Assembly: GCF_028453695.1 (NCBI RefSeq)
Contig: NC_135781.1
Coordinates: 21,823,640-21,887,639, forward strand
Reading direction: 5' to 3'
Length of the DNA: 64,000 nt
Source of the DNA: Augochlora pura
Lineage: Eukaryota; Arthropoda; Insecta; Hymenoptera; Halictidae
The translations under genes and the position numbers were made by a program. Position 1 is the stretch's first letter. Each line of letters opens with the position of its first letter. Shown here piece by piece: positions 41,301-47,800 of this stretch. The notes under the pieces are model-generated. The model made no database searches. It was not told where the DNA came from and worked only from the letters and a program-made list of their open reading frames with translations.

Positions 41301-43505
41301 ATAACTGAGAATTTTTCAGATCGTTTTATAGCGAGAAACAATAGAAGCTAATTTGCGCGACTAAAAAACCCGTAATGCCAACCGTTAGCAAAAACCCATA
41401 ACGTTGGCGGAGAGTTAATTACACGGTGATGTGGAACGAGTACTTTAATAGTCAGTTAACGAAGATGAAACTATTAAGGATTCGAAATTGTCAAGATTAT
41501 TAAAAAGTGAGATTACATCTCGTAAACAATATGACTTAATGATATTACAGTATAATTCACATTTCTTCTCTAATACCGTCTCGTAAAATGAAACTTTCGA
41601 GAAGATTCCACCAAGTCTTCAAATACTTATGGATGGCAGTATGCATAATGTTGTGCTAGGTTTTAAATGCGGGTAAAAGTATGTCAGTATACGAAGTGGC
41701 GCACCCTTTAAAATGTTGACATCGAGAAAAGCCATTATAATGATGGTAGCTAAGTGGTAACACCATTACACCGTGTTCCGTTTTACTAAACTTTGAATTT
41801 CACAAATTTTATGTAATTATTACATCAAATTTTATTCGAATTGCACTTCGAACATAATAAATTATTTGAATAAAGTTCTATTCTGATAACTTTTCAAATG
41901 TATTAAACCACCATTTTTCTTCGAATAACGTTTCGAATAAAATTTTATACGTAACATTAGTCGAATAACGTTTCGAATAAAATTTTATACGTAACATTAG
42001 TCGAATAACGTTTCGAATAAAATTTCAAATAAATTCTACGAATAAACTAATCAAATACTAAACTAATATACCGTATCACAGTCACACCAAGGTATTTAAT
42101 TTGTGATATTTATGAACAGTCTGATCTGCCTTAATCTTTATACAATTTATAATATAATGTAAGTGCAAGTAATATAATCTAAATGATATTTCTTCTACGA
42201 CACATTCTCATTTTAGTCAGTGCTCAAAGATTCAATTTTTATGGAACGAAATTCGACATCTTTTAAGAAAAGCTATTGTGAACCTCGTCCTTTCATCAAC
42301 GAGGGAAAACGGAAGCACTGCGCCTACAAAATGTAAATAACGTTATGTATGGTATATTGTATCGATTGATGTATAAATGGTTGGCACAGAATGCGAATGT
42401 TTGTAGGTTTCGATCGGTGATATTTTCGCATACGTTTCTCATTATTTCCGAGGAAGCTTCCCAGAATTTCCCGTGCTCGTTATCGTCTTTCGGCGAGAAT
42501 TCTTTTCAGAAAAGTTTATTAGCATCGCCCGAGCAAACGCCCAGCAACTTTGTATGCTATCCACGATGAAACCGGTTCTCTCCTCCGTCGTTAAATAACC
42601 ACGTGTGCCACAAAAGAGTTTCCAGGATGCTTTAAAAAGTTGAGGAAGCCGCCCCTTTAAGCGACTCCCGATCCTCTCGACATTCTTCTACCAAAGAATG
42701 ATACGTACCTTCTCTCCATTAAAGAAAAGCACACTCAGCGGAATTAAACTTCCATCCAAAGATGACGTTACATTCTTGAATTTTGTAGGGGATCTCAATG
42801 GTCAGTCTGTTATAATGAAATTTTGCACCAATAACTACTTACTCATTACATCGCACCGCAGTTATCTATATTTCGTATATTTCTTCTATTTCAGCAACAA
42901 CCCGATAACTTTCAAGTTAATTGAGTTTATAGAACATCGATACGAGAATTCTAAAGTGCTTGAAACATTTCCTGTAGCTGCGAAACTTTGTTCATTGTTT
43001 CTACAATTTTTTGAAGGCTTCAAACCTTTCTCGCAGTTTCTTCAATCTTTGCGTAAGTCCGTAACTTTTGTTTGTAACTTTTATAATTTGTTCCTATATT
43101 CACAAGTTCATTGATAACTCCCACAACTTCTTTGCAAATCCTAAGTGTTGTCCACAGCACCTACAAGTTTGTCATAGATCCTAATTGTTATGCATAGATT
43201 CTAGAAATTTGTTCGTAGGACCTAATTATTATTCATTGTTGTGTGTAGCTTCTACAATTCTTTCGTAAGCTCTGGTTATAGCTTCCACGATGTTAACGTA
43301 AACCCAAAGCTTTGTTCAAAGTTTCTACACATTTTTCATGGGTCTCAATTGTTATCCACAGATTTTATAATTTTATCATCCAAAGGTAAAATAACCATAC
43401 GTTACATACCTCATGGTCAACATAATATGGCTCTCGAAGGTTTTCGGGCACTCGGTTGTTGTACGCCTTCGACAGGAGCCATTTTACGGAGGCACGTTGT
43501 TTGGC
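9991..43505 (-). CDS. Patronin: Patronin (CAMSAP family) microtubule minus-end binding protein, 25 coding exons
   Basis: CAMSAP/Patronin proteins bind and protect microtubule minus ends and organise non-centrosomal arrays (family knowledge). Exons, 5' to 3' on the - strand, are listed individually below. All 24 introns have GT-AG ends and compatible phases, and the joined length is 4995 bases (1664 residues plus TAG). Visible layout: CH domain about residues 1-294; low-complexity Ser/Pro/Gln linker with helical segments near 602-657 and 745-812; charged coiled coil 1202-1280; three small exon-encoded conserved peptides 1340-1444; CKK domain about 1523-1664. The first exon found (43410-43505) begins in mid-protein, so the initiator ATG lies further upstream (candidate 57533-57682). 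The gene spans at least 33.5 kb and possibly 47.7 kb, with very long 5' introns. Assignment is by recalled similarity to Drosophila Patronin, strongest in the CH and CKK regions. Confidence 0.95.
10417..10699 (-). CDS. Patronin: Patronin exon, N-terminal part of CKK domain
   Basis: Encodes GPRLYKQP, then NAVEYCVFPGTVNKEAKRRV, SKHFLILFRDAGCQFRALYS and LYGTGPKQVIDKMFDKFFK. The FRDAGCQFRALYS stretch is the most diagnostic CKK signature here. Acceptor CCCACAG before 10699; donor GTAAGT after 10417. Confidence 0.97.
10700..11215 (-). other. Patronin intron before the CKK exons
   Basis: 516 bases between exons 11216-11449 and 10417-10699. Nothing else supported in it. Confidence 0.75.
11216..11449 (-). 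CDS. Patronin: Patronin exon, Ser/Pro/Gly-rich segment before CKK
   Basis: Encodes SSSDQDGMMCQYTDTDSGLG, RATPPRRAPSPGMGS, PSPSGPGSLPPGLLTKRRV and DISSTPSSMMDYN. TDSGLGRATPPRRAPSPGMG is a conserved Patronin block. It starts with the last two bases of Gly (GGT) and ends one base into Gly. The donor GTCAGC after 11216 is weak, but it is the one that keeps the frame into GPRLYKQP. 78 codons. Confidence 0.9.
11450..13092 (-). other. Patronin intron (1.6 kb) downstream of the three small exons
   Basis: I searched the - strand for further phase-1 cassette exons and found none beyond those at 13093, 13654 and 14606. Open frames near 12721-13095 on both strands have no recognisable product. Confidence 0.65.
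13093..13191 (-). CDS. Patronin: Patronin small exon (33 codons), GRKSNSLMNLC peptide
   Basis: Acceptor TTATTGCAG and donor GTAAGA. Encodes VQEPQQQVRGRPKYPSYQNF then KGRKSNSLMNLC. GRKSNSLMNLC is a remembered conserved peptide of Drosophila Patronin just ahead of the DSGLGRATPPRR block. Length is a multiple of three and the phase is 1 at both ends, so including or skipping it preserves the frame. Confidence 0.85.
13654..13749 (-). CDS. Patronin: Patronin small exon (32 codons), RRGSYKTSR peptide
   Basis: Acceptor CTATTTTAG and donor GTGGGT. Encodes SSVDSPDDGRGSSPCRSMNQ then LGRRGSYKTSR. RRGSYKTSR matches a remembered Drosophila Patronin peptide and looks like a basophilic kinase site (RRGS). 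Phase 1 at both ends and 96 bases long, so it is frame-neutral. Easy to miss because it is short. Confidence 0.85.
13750..14605 (-). other. Patronin intron with a MITE-like fragment
   Basis: 856 bases between two small exons. At 14162-14180 a + strand TATACGGGGTGTTCTGTA resembles the CAGGGTGTTC ends of other elements in this window; no matching opposite end was found. Otherwise nothing seen. Confidence 0.6.
14606..14725 (-). CDS. Patronin: Patronin small exon (40 codons), RRDYYRGSQDSLT peptide
   Basis: Acceptor TTACTGTAG and donor GTATGC. Encodes SLTSPTMRRDYYRGSQDSLT, AAHFDERRSGPFYRGGSLRG. RDYYRGSQDSLT matches a remembered Drosophila Patronin segment. Phase 1 at both ends and 120 bases long: the third frame-neutral exon in a row. 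Confidence 0.87.
15326..15503 (-). CDS. Patronin: Patronin exon after the coiled coil
   Basis: Acceptor TTATTAG and donor GTATGT. Encodes GKVIDKELLNAIKPTKLRNK, TTRPRPKTIHVDAG, LTPSRGKKGSSSNLST. TTRPRPKTIHVD and RGKKGSSSNL are conserved Patronin strings. Ends one base into a codon, the same phase that all three following small exons accept. Confidence 0.93.
15581..15817 (-). CDS. Patronin: Patronin exon encoding the charged coiled coil
   Basis: Encodes SLDEMERKKERIMLLSLQRR, QQQEELKERKEAEAQARREQ, ARKKEEERQRRATILEQHKV and KKAIEEAERE: an almost uninterrupted Lys/Arg/Glu helix of about 75 residues. In CAMSAPs this helix lies before the CKK domain and contributes to dimerisation and microtubule binding (family knowledge). 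Phase 0 at both ends; acceptor TTTGTAG, donor GTGCGT. Confidence 0.96.
15890..16168 (-). CDS. Patronin: Patronin exon, charged Arg/Glu-rich linker leading to coiled coil
   Basis: Encodes ERTVSSYIENEDFTVRPESP, then a DRE/KRH/ERR-rich stretch (EIRDKEMQREGEREKQRERR), ending GVGLIIGNQLANPDP. Acceptor TTCTTAG; donor GTAAGT. 93 codons, phase 0 at both ends. Confidence 0.92.
16428..16708 (-). CDS. Patronin: Patronin exon with TYRIPSPTRPS and EKGFYI motifs
   Basis: Encodes NDDELSQGIRGLHITSGSRT, YRIPSPTRPSISRNSFQ, and EKGFYICFDNDAPKKPKPTL. TYRIPSPxRPS and EKGFYIxFD are conserved in insect Patronin. Starts with two bases completing Gly, ends phase 0 with donor GTAAAC. Confidence 0.94.
17114..17288 (-). 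CDS. Patronin: Patronin exon, Pro-rich linker
   Basis: Encodes VHRISQLMSESPEPKRPTVH, CESPTEKRQVTALHAPVPAP, and MKPQNISFI (a match to the remembered PQSICFIG of Drosophila). Acceptor TTAACTTAG, donor GTAAAT, ends one base into Gly. Confidence 0.92.
18042..18274 (-). CDS. Patronin: Patronin exon, low-complexity linker
   Basis: Encodes YQQDMRLYQDTRNWGTHPPQ, QKGFVLHDTPPEPRYL and PPSSASPQHRNA. Acceptor TTTACAG, donor GTATGT; starts with the last two bases of Gly and ends phase 0. Low-complexity Ser/Pro/Gln composition as in other insect Patronins. Confidence 0.9.
18377..18575 (-). CDS. Patronin: Patronin exon, FYLHDQPQLQRRMW segment
   Basis: Encodes SFGMSPMNTLGSKLQESQQS, QFYLHDQPQLQRRMWGQPPP, QTTG at the splice. 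FYLH..PQ..QRR.W resembles the remembered FYLHESSPQP...QRRTW of Drosophila. Acceptor TATTTAG before 18575 (a second AG two bases in is also possible), donor GTATTT. Confidence 0.88.
18645..18798 (-). CDS. Patronin: Patronin exon, Gln-rich helical segment
   Basis: Encodes LNNSLSEIQGDIQRLANQQN, then a Q/H-rich run ending LQSLSQHHMQ. The leucine spacing fits a short coiled coil, and it matches the remembered NLQDIQQDIHRLATQQ of Drosophila. Acceptor TTCTGCAG; first base completes Gln. Confidence 0.93.
19114..19247 (-). CDS. Patronin: Patronin exon, RRTPDIENMDLEQYHQSI segment
   Basis: Encodes EISEDVRDVEHKWLEHDGNA, RRTPDIENMDLEQYHQSIS. Matches the remembered KRTPDMDPVDLDKYQQSI of Drosophila. Acceptor GACAACAG has a poor pyrimidine tract, and the donor GTCAGT is non-consensus, but both phases agree with their neighbours. 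Confidence 0.9.
19248..20546 (-). other. Patronin intron (1.3 kb)
   Basis: Contains at 20139 a TACAGGATGTTCG motif similar to that at 7352, possibly an old transposon terminus. No other feature supported. Confidence 0.65.
20547..20723 (-). CDS. Patronin: Patronin exon, Ser/Pro/Thr-rich linker (59 codons)
   Basis: Encodes GKVKSPSSSTSGGDSPAEIG, PTPVTSGSSGETPTSV and PFQEKPQRPFSLK. Acceptor GGTTACAG precedes 20723; donor GTACGA. Phase 0 at both ends, so it could be skipped without a frameshift. The frame stays open upstream of the acceptor to an ATG at 20810 (see separate entry). Confidence 0.88.
20724..20810 (-). CDS. Possible alternative N-terminal extension of Patronin (W-rich, 29 residues)
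   Basis: Directly upstream of the 20547-20723 exon and in the same frame, an ATG in a good initiation context (CGACCATGG) is followed by 29 codons: MVWWLERHIGLGICGLQVLN then KARWLGWLQ. An in-frame TAA lies about 24-27 bases upstream of the ATG, so this would be a true start and not read-through from an earlier exon. If transcribed from an internal promoter it would give a Patronin lacking the CH domain. The alternative is that this is simply the intron end, with AG at 20725-20724 used as acceptor. Confidence 0.3.
20811..22998 (-). other. Patronin intron (about 2.2 kb) with an AC-rich tract and a TA-flanked MITE-like element
   Basis: Holds the 21681-21817 inverted-end element and a CA/CG-rich simple tract around 22375-22405. 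If the ATG at 20810 is used, the proximal part would contain an internal promoter and 5' UTR. No other coding exon recognised. Confidence 0.6.
21681..21817. mobile_element. 137-bp MITE-like element with CAGGGTGT ends, TA-flanked
   Basis: Left end CAGGGTGT at 21681-21688 and right end ACACCCTG at 21810-21817 are perfect 8-bp inverted ends, each next to TA. The interior is AT-rich with no coding capacity. Structure and TA duplication fit a Tc1/mariner-type miniature element; the ends resemble common insect elements by recall. Confidence 0.6.
22999..23165 (-). CDS. Patronin: Patronin exon, conserved basic helix (CC1-like)
   Basis: Encodes DENGGNTIMASQLNNIRLKL, EEKRRHIENEKRRMEVVMSK, and AAFLQAVSK. 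Matches the remembered IRMKLEEKRRRIEQDKRKIE of Drosophila, the short conserved helix found in CAMSAPs. Acceptor ACGAGCAG before 23165; donor GTAAAG. Confidence 0.95.
23536..24043 (-). CDS. Patronin: Patronin largest exon, Ser/Asn-rich linker
   Basis: Encodes DNLHNFGRNPDKEVGVHVGK, PRLKRQASNSSLDNVALKQI, SEDATTKSNLSN and TTTWQQQSNQQSQQVEQHSV. Acceptor TACCGCAG, donor GTGCGT. 508 bases; ends one base into Asp. The antisense strand is also open here (about 194 codons), but it lacks matching splice structure and family similarity. Confidence 0.92.
24500..24719 (-). CDS. Patronin: Patronin exon, FAGRRSRRNS-like conserved block
   Basis: Encodes TGSEESFVVHRGKGIPTLSS, AGRPSNWEEQRRSSYAGRRS and RRNSVSDDSQLTIENFGGSQ. 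These match the remembered Drosophila AGRPSNWEQSRRPSFAGRRSRRNS..DSQLTIENFGGSQ almost residue for residue. Acceptor GTTTTACAG, donor GTGAGT. Confidence 0.97.
24831..24912 (-). CDS. Patronin: Patronin short exon (82 bases), Ser/Lys-rich
   Basis: Acceptor GTTTTCTAG and donor GTACGT are both strong. Encodes AKTASSSSVKKSQSLQQTAE then NYSHDDR. Starts with two bases of a Val codon and ends two bases into Arg, fitting both neighbours. Too short to be seen as an open frame by itself. Confidence 0.88.
24913..27524 (-). other. Patronin intron (2.6 kb)
   Basis: Contains an AT/CA microsatellite around 25580-25630 and the degenerate tandem repeat 26640-27180. A short GC-richer segment near 25640-25800 has open - strand frames, but I recognise no conserved peptide in them. 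Confidence 0.6.
26640..27180. repeat. Degenerate tandem repeat, about four units of 128-154 bp
   Basis: The phrase TTTTCAAGTA-xx-CATGCTGACT recurs at about 26661, 26793, 26921 and 27075, each followed by a divergent GATTTTCAGAAnATCATCGTAAGAAATCG phrase. Units are clearly related but diverged. Located in a Patronin intron. Confidence 0.65.
27525..27635 (-). CDS. Patronin: Patronin exon, HKRSLPQSIAPIPDL segment
   Basis: Encodes CPRNSHGVAHKRSLPQSIAP then IPDLRSNLSVSAPGFT. The frame is open further upstream, but no AG dinucleotide exists there before an in-frame TGA, so GGTGCAG ending at 27636 is the only usable acceptor. It restores phase with the CH-domain exon (G+CC, Ala). Donor GTACCC. Confidence 0.88.
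27636..29758 (-). other. Patronin intron (2.1 kb)
   Basis: Includes a CTTT simple tract at 27841-27862 and AT-rich DNA. No additional exon supported on either strand. Confidence 0.65.
29759..29874 (-). CDS. Patronin: Patronin exon, end of CH domain
   Basis: Encodes SMKQNLVVFLADMYNVLEIH then PAKCVRYPGEERAMQFLD. It matches the Drosophila MKLNLVVLLTDLFNLFEIHPAKCV. Acceptor TGTGAACAG, donor GTACGT. Confidence 0.96.
29875..30808 (-). other. Patronin intron (0.9 kb)
   Basis: AT-rich, between two CH-domain exons. Nothing further seen. Confidence 0.7.
30809..31263 (-). CDS. Patronin: Patronin exon, core of CAMSAP CH domain
   Basis: Encodes SAHMAVIEGLMVLYAKEVVT, GLLLWISHASHALIAKIQME, FQSLCDGVGLAAVVAFYCPG and LPYSIFHMQPEDVTYMRG. 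LCDG...FYCP and PEDVTYMRG are CAMSAP CH signatures. Acceptor GTTCCAG, donor GTAAGG. GC-rich compared with the surrounding introns. Confidence 0.97.
31264..32719 (-). other. Patronin intron (1.5 kb)
   Basis: AT-rich, between CH-domain exons. Nothing further seen. Confidence 0.7.
32720..32935 (-). CDS. Patronin: Patronin exon, N-terminal part of CH region
   Basis: Encodes DQEHLKPQIVHALSNAELYC, LANIYSDPNYHNQNHCGILQ, ALARKGVYLTEPNNTQLTET and ILIQNSPLKM. Corresponds to Drosophila NQERLKPQI...LYC..LSNLYSDPNYQSMNHW. Acceptor TTCTTTGCAG, donor GTAAGA; phase 0 at both ends. Confidence 0.97.
38300..38331. repeat. (GAAA)n microsatellite
   Basis: About eight uninterrupted AAAG repeats, just upstream of the candidate + strand start at 38412. 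Confidence 0.9.
38412..38502 (+). CDS. Candidate first coding exon of a type II membrane protein
   Basis: In a GC-rich block, ATG ATG is followed by MMTCWRQAKLLAIVSSGVVI then IVGLHLRLLR and donor GGG|GTGAGT at 38503, ending one base into a codon. A short basic cytosolic head (WRQAK), about 17 hydrophobic residues, then HLRLLR is the layout of a signal anchor, as in Golgi glycosyltransferases and sulfotransferases. An in-frame TGA lies upstream at 38355. It lies within a Patronin intron on the opposite strand. I do not recognise the protein. Confidence 0.4.
39344..39557 (+). CDS. Candidate second coding exon of the + strand membrane protein
   Basis: Acceptor CAATTTTTGCAG ends at 39343 and donor GTAAAA begins at 39558. 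It starts with two bases that complete the codon left by 38502 (G+TG, Val) and stays open: KFTGFTLRRRRTLNKFSSAI, SLIKYMSGRRETKNTEERSS, QRLHDLLS. The sequence is hydrophilic and basic, as in the stem after a signal anchor. The - strand is also open here for 139 codons, so strand choice rests on the splice sites and phase match. It ends two bases into a codon. Confidence 0.35.
41921..42025. repeat. 40-bp tandem repeat, 2.6 copies
   Basis: Two perfect copies (41921-41960, 41961-42000) and a 25-base partial copy of a unit starting TCGAATAACGTTTCGAATAA and ending ACGTAACATTAG. Exact identity points to recent duplication. Confidence 0.95.
42960..43385. repeat. Degenerate minisatellite beside the Patronin 43410 exon
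   Basis: Repeated phrases of the form CATAGATCCTAATTGTTATG-CATAGATTCTAnAATTTGTTCG recur roughly every 40-50 bases with heavy divergence (for example near 43137, 43175, 43215, 43262 and 43340). The array ends about 25 bases from the exon's splice donor. Confidence 0.55.
43410..43505 (-). CDS. Patronin: Patronin 5'-most recognised exon (32 codons)
   Basis: Acceptor TTATTGTTCCAG and donor GTATGT. Encodes AKQRASVKWLLSKAYNNRVP then ENLREPYYVDHE. It matches Drosophila ARQRASVKWLLSKAFNNRVPDNLKEPFYRDHE and joins in phase 0 to DQEHLKPQ. It is separated from the next exon by 10.5 kb and has no initiator Met, so at least one more coding exon lies upstream. Confidence 0.95.
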
Positions 43506-44511
43506 CTGGAACAATAAAAAATAAACAAATTAATCATTGACAATCTTTCAAATCAGTAACGAAGATACGAGGAATAAACCCTTCAGGTTTCACGGCAGCG
43601 GAGTAAAGTTTCTCGCAACAGATTCCCAAAAATCACCCACTTATTTATAAAATATTTCTGTCGAAGTGGCCTGCTTTGAAAGCACTGCAGATGTCTCGAC
43701 AACACTTTCCCGCCTATAAAATCATCGACTGGCGATCACGAACCGTCGATTTTTATCACGCCGCCTTCGATCGAACAATGAGACGAGCCTCTTTGCTAGC
43801 CACTCGAGACGCTTCTTCATGCCTTATTGTTACTAAAATATTCGAGAGCTGCTATCCCATGCCTAAAACCGCAAAACACCTAGCATCTTTTTGTATACAC
43901 CTATTCCGATTGTAAATACAGGAACAATTGCAATACAACGACAAATACAATTATGATAGTAATAATGAAATATTGAATTTCTTGTCTAAGCACAGTGGTG
44001 AACAAAAGTGAGTACACGCCCTTTAGAATTGGAATAAACGAATTTTTTGTTAAAAAGACTAGTTTGTTAGATAATGTCTAAGAGAATTTTTGAAAAAATC
44101 GTAATTGGCTGAAATGATAAATGATGATAAAAGATTATCATTCAAATCAACTGCAATTTTTAGAAATATTTGTTTAGAAATTGTGTAATGAACTAATCCT
44201 GCGAAAATTTTAATAGAATTATTTTATCCAATCATGGAAAGGTGAATTCATATTAAACGATACATACTCTTTTTTTGCACAACACTCTGTATGCAGAAAT
44301 AATATTATCAAAGGGAAAATGAACAATCTGCTGAACGTCAACGGCATTTACCCATTAAAAGTGGATAAAGTGCATTGGAATAAAAATCGCGGAAAAATCT
44401 GAACGAGGTTTCCCGTCGAGCACGACCTTGGTTGCATTCCCCTTAGAGAAGTTGGTTTAATTAATTAAGAGACAGCCGCTTTTTCAAGTTTAATTACGAT
44501 AACAGCCTCGA

Positions 44512-44661
44512 TTACGGCGCCAGCCGGTCACGAAGCTGCTCAGGTATTTTCGTTGGGAAAAACGGCAATTTATAACATTTGGGCGAGGCCCCCGGCACGT
44601 GAGCGAAGCTAAGGGGGTCAACGAAGTCCAGCCAATCATTGTTATCGACCGACACTGCCAT
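44512..44661 (-). CDS. Short GC-rich open frame (49 codons), unknown
   Basis: From ATG at 44661: MAVSVDNNDWLDFVDPLSFA, HVPGASPKCYKLPFFPTKIP, EQLRDRLAP, TAA. The composition (aromatic, Pro, acidic) looks more protein-like than random AT-rich sequence, but the + strand is also open here and no family is recognised. It could be a small peptide, a remnant exon, or chance in a conserved non-coding block. Confidence 0.18.
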   Translation of the reverse strand: MAVSVDNNDWLDFVDPLSFAHVPGASPKCYKLPFFPTKIPEQLRDRLAP

Positions 44662-44827
44662 TGTTGTACACTCGTCATCGTTCGGAACAGACGGCCATCG
44701 CGTTTACAATACCGGATTTTGCAAACTAGACCCGTTTAAGTAATTCGAAATGGTAGTATTAAAGTGGAAAGCGCACGATAAACTTTCTTCGATGATATGT
44801 ATGTTTAGTATCTCCGGAAGTCCGGAA

Positions 44828-44843
44828 TTTTTTTTTTTTTTTT
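44828..44843. repeat. Poly-T tract
   Basis: Sixteen uninterrupted T. Confidence 0.9.
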
Positions 44844-47800
44844 AATGGCTAAGTTACACTTGAGAAACTTTAACGACAGCAGTTAAGACATTTTAGATAT
44901 CGTTAACATTTGAGTAAAATTTAATAGTTTGTCATTGCACCATTTTTATTGATACACGCGTGTTCTTGTAATGCCAATATGTACGAGTGAGATAAATACA
45001 TAAAAATTTGCAGACGGCTAATAGAAACATGAAGGTAGAGAATTTGAATCGGTGATAAGTGTGTAAAAAATGTCAGAGAGGTTAGATAATCAAGTATGGA
45101 GCATAAACGATTCAAGGGGACGTTGGCACGGTGAAAAGGCCCGAACGGTCTCAAACGTTTTCAATATTCGATGCACCACCATCCCCCGAGACGACTCCGG
45201 GGAAAAAGACTGGGCGAAATTCCGGAACATGTTTAAACATTTGGTTAGCTCGTTCGCGACGCTGCGCCGGTGCCGTGTTCCATATTTCTCCGGCCGCGAT
45301 AATTGTATCATGGATCCTTCGAAAAATACATTGTTCGTATGCGTGCAGCGGTCCGCAGAAGTATAATGTATTTTATAGTCAGGATAATGTATTTTAAAAC
45401 AAATCGAATTGTTCAACAAATTTGTTTAAAGGAGAGTTTCTATATAAACATTCTTTAAACACTGTCTAACTTTTTACAATATTTTTAACAAAGAATTTTG
45501 TGCATAGAACATATAACATTTTATACATCAAATTGTTCTACAAAAAAATATCTTCTGGGAATTTTATTAAAGTTGGAAATTGAATTTATACTCTTTTGAA
45601 TTCAGTTTTTGAGAAAGCGAGTGTAATGCAGAAAAGAAGTTCAGATAGATTGCACGTTCGTGAAACATACGGCGATAAGAAGCACTTTATATCTTTCATA
45701 TCTGCTACCGAATTCGATTCAAACTTCGGTCATATAATTTTAGTACAGTTGTAATATAGTTTTATCTGCATACAATATTGAAATTATTATAAAAAGTTCC
45801 ACGTAACACGAACATCACAATAGTAGAACTTTGATATGTTAAATAGTTAAATGTTTTCAGATGTACATACATGTATATCATACATGCATGTATATACATT
45901 TGCTTAATTAAAAAGTAAAAGAGCATTTACCCTTTGCATGTCGTATAAAAACAACGAATCAAATTCGTTATTAATACTAAATTTACTGAACACTAGAAAT
46001 GGCTGACGTATCTTCTTTATAAGAATGATAAGACTTTATTCAATTAGACGTGCCGTCATTTTTAGTTATAATATATGCTTGAGATAAAAAGTCTGTTCAA
46101 TCATTTCCTATGAAAGAATCTTTGGTAGTGAAAAGGTTTTGGGATTTAAGTAGAGTGTTTTATGTAAATGAATTTAATATAACACGTGGACGTATCATAT
46201 AATGTGGGAAGGCAGAAAATCGATAAGCAGAGAGAACAATGTCTCCACATCATAAGACGTTCACAACTAACTATAAATATACGGAATACTGTCTTCAAAT
46301 TATACAATACAAACAAATTATGCTGATTGTTCTCCATTATTAATTTCAACAATTTTTAAACAAAAAAAATGTGACATGTGTCATTTTAACACTGACTATA
46401 CCATCATCGGTGTACTGACCGAATCGATTATTTTTATTCGAGAATTATTGAAATTATGAAAATAGTTGCTCCAGAAATTATCAAGCTCATTCAATGGAAC
46501 ATAAACTAATATAAAAATTGCAAAAAAATTTAAGTAATGTCGATGTTGTGACCTTCATAAATAGGCAGCAAATTGTATGCATTTATGGCAGTAATAGATA
46601 AGCGAAATACGAATCAGTAAAGGTCTTAGAAAAATTCAGTGATATTCTCGCATTATTTTCCATTTATTGAAACTACTAAAACAAGAAATGAAATTTTCTT
46701 TAATTCTGTTTTGTACAATTGTATTACAAAATTTCTATTTTGCATAAACATTGTTAACGAACGATTCTCGCCCTGGAAAGCGAACAGGTAATCACGATGT
46801 AAATGAAAACTGCAGAAAATTAAATATTATGCTAAATAGTATTTTAGTTGGTAAAATGTCCCAGAACTTTATACAAATTAATTAATAGGTGATGGTAAGT
46901 GTGGATTACCATCGGATATTCCTTTAAAAATGTTGCGTTTGACGTAGACGGGGCTTGGTAAAGCGAAACGCGTGCAATTCCGCTGAATTGATCAGTTTCG
47001 TATGAAATTGCGAGGCTGTTAAATAAACCATGAAAATGCATATGCCGTTACCAAATGAAATTCCAAGGAGATTTGCTCGTGATATTCCCGCAGGAAAAGG
47101 AATCTGAGTTGTGACACCGAAAGGAGGGGAAAAATGATTGAAAGCAACGAAATAGTTGCTCCGCTGTGTCAATCAATCTTTTGCTAGAAATATTTAATGT
47201 TACTAGATCATATTTCATGTAATATTCTATTCGTTTTCTTTTTATTATTTTACGAGACTGTAAGAATTTTTTATCTTGTCGCATGTTACAGAATTTTTAA
47301 TTCATCCTTCGTTATCCTAAAATCGACTTCTTTGACTCCCATTTACTTGCACCATTTGTTATGTTTGAATGCATGATGTAAAAAAGAATAAGTGCTGCAA
47401 ATATTTTCTTCAGTCGTCGTTAATGTTTGTTGTCTTTCTGCATTCATTATTCCTTGTCACATAAAATTATCCACGAATTCTTAGTTTCGTTTGAGTCACT
47501 AAATTGTACAGAAATTTTTGAGATAAATGTGATCTATGAAGATTTGAAGCAGTGTCCTTATGTTTCAATCGAGAGGACCAAAGCTGTCTGTGAAAGGTGC
47601 AGCTAAGTATGTATTTGCACAAGTCTCCTGCGCTGTCAACAAGCCGGACAAAGGTATAGAGTGACCAAAAGTGTCGGCTATTCTTCAAATCGATGATTAA
47701 CTCGAGCGACAAGCTAAAAACGATAAAGCTGTCTTGAATTCTTTTTGAAAATACTCAAACCTTGTCTTCATAACTTTCCAGCATTTTTTTATTATTTACA

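Larger units (their letters stand above)
32936..43409 (-). other. Long Patronin intron (10.5 kb)
   Basis: Contains the antisense candidate exons 38412-38502 and 39344-39557, a (GAAA)n tract, the 40-bp tandem repeat at 41921, a degenerate minisatellite next to the 43410 exon, and GC-richer blocks near 34840-35110 and 36180-36560 for which I have no function. The rest is AT-rich and featureless. Confidence 0.6.
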
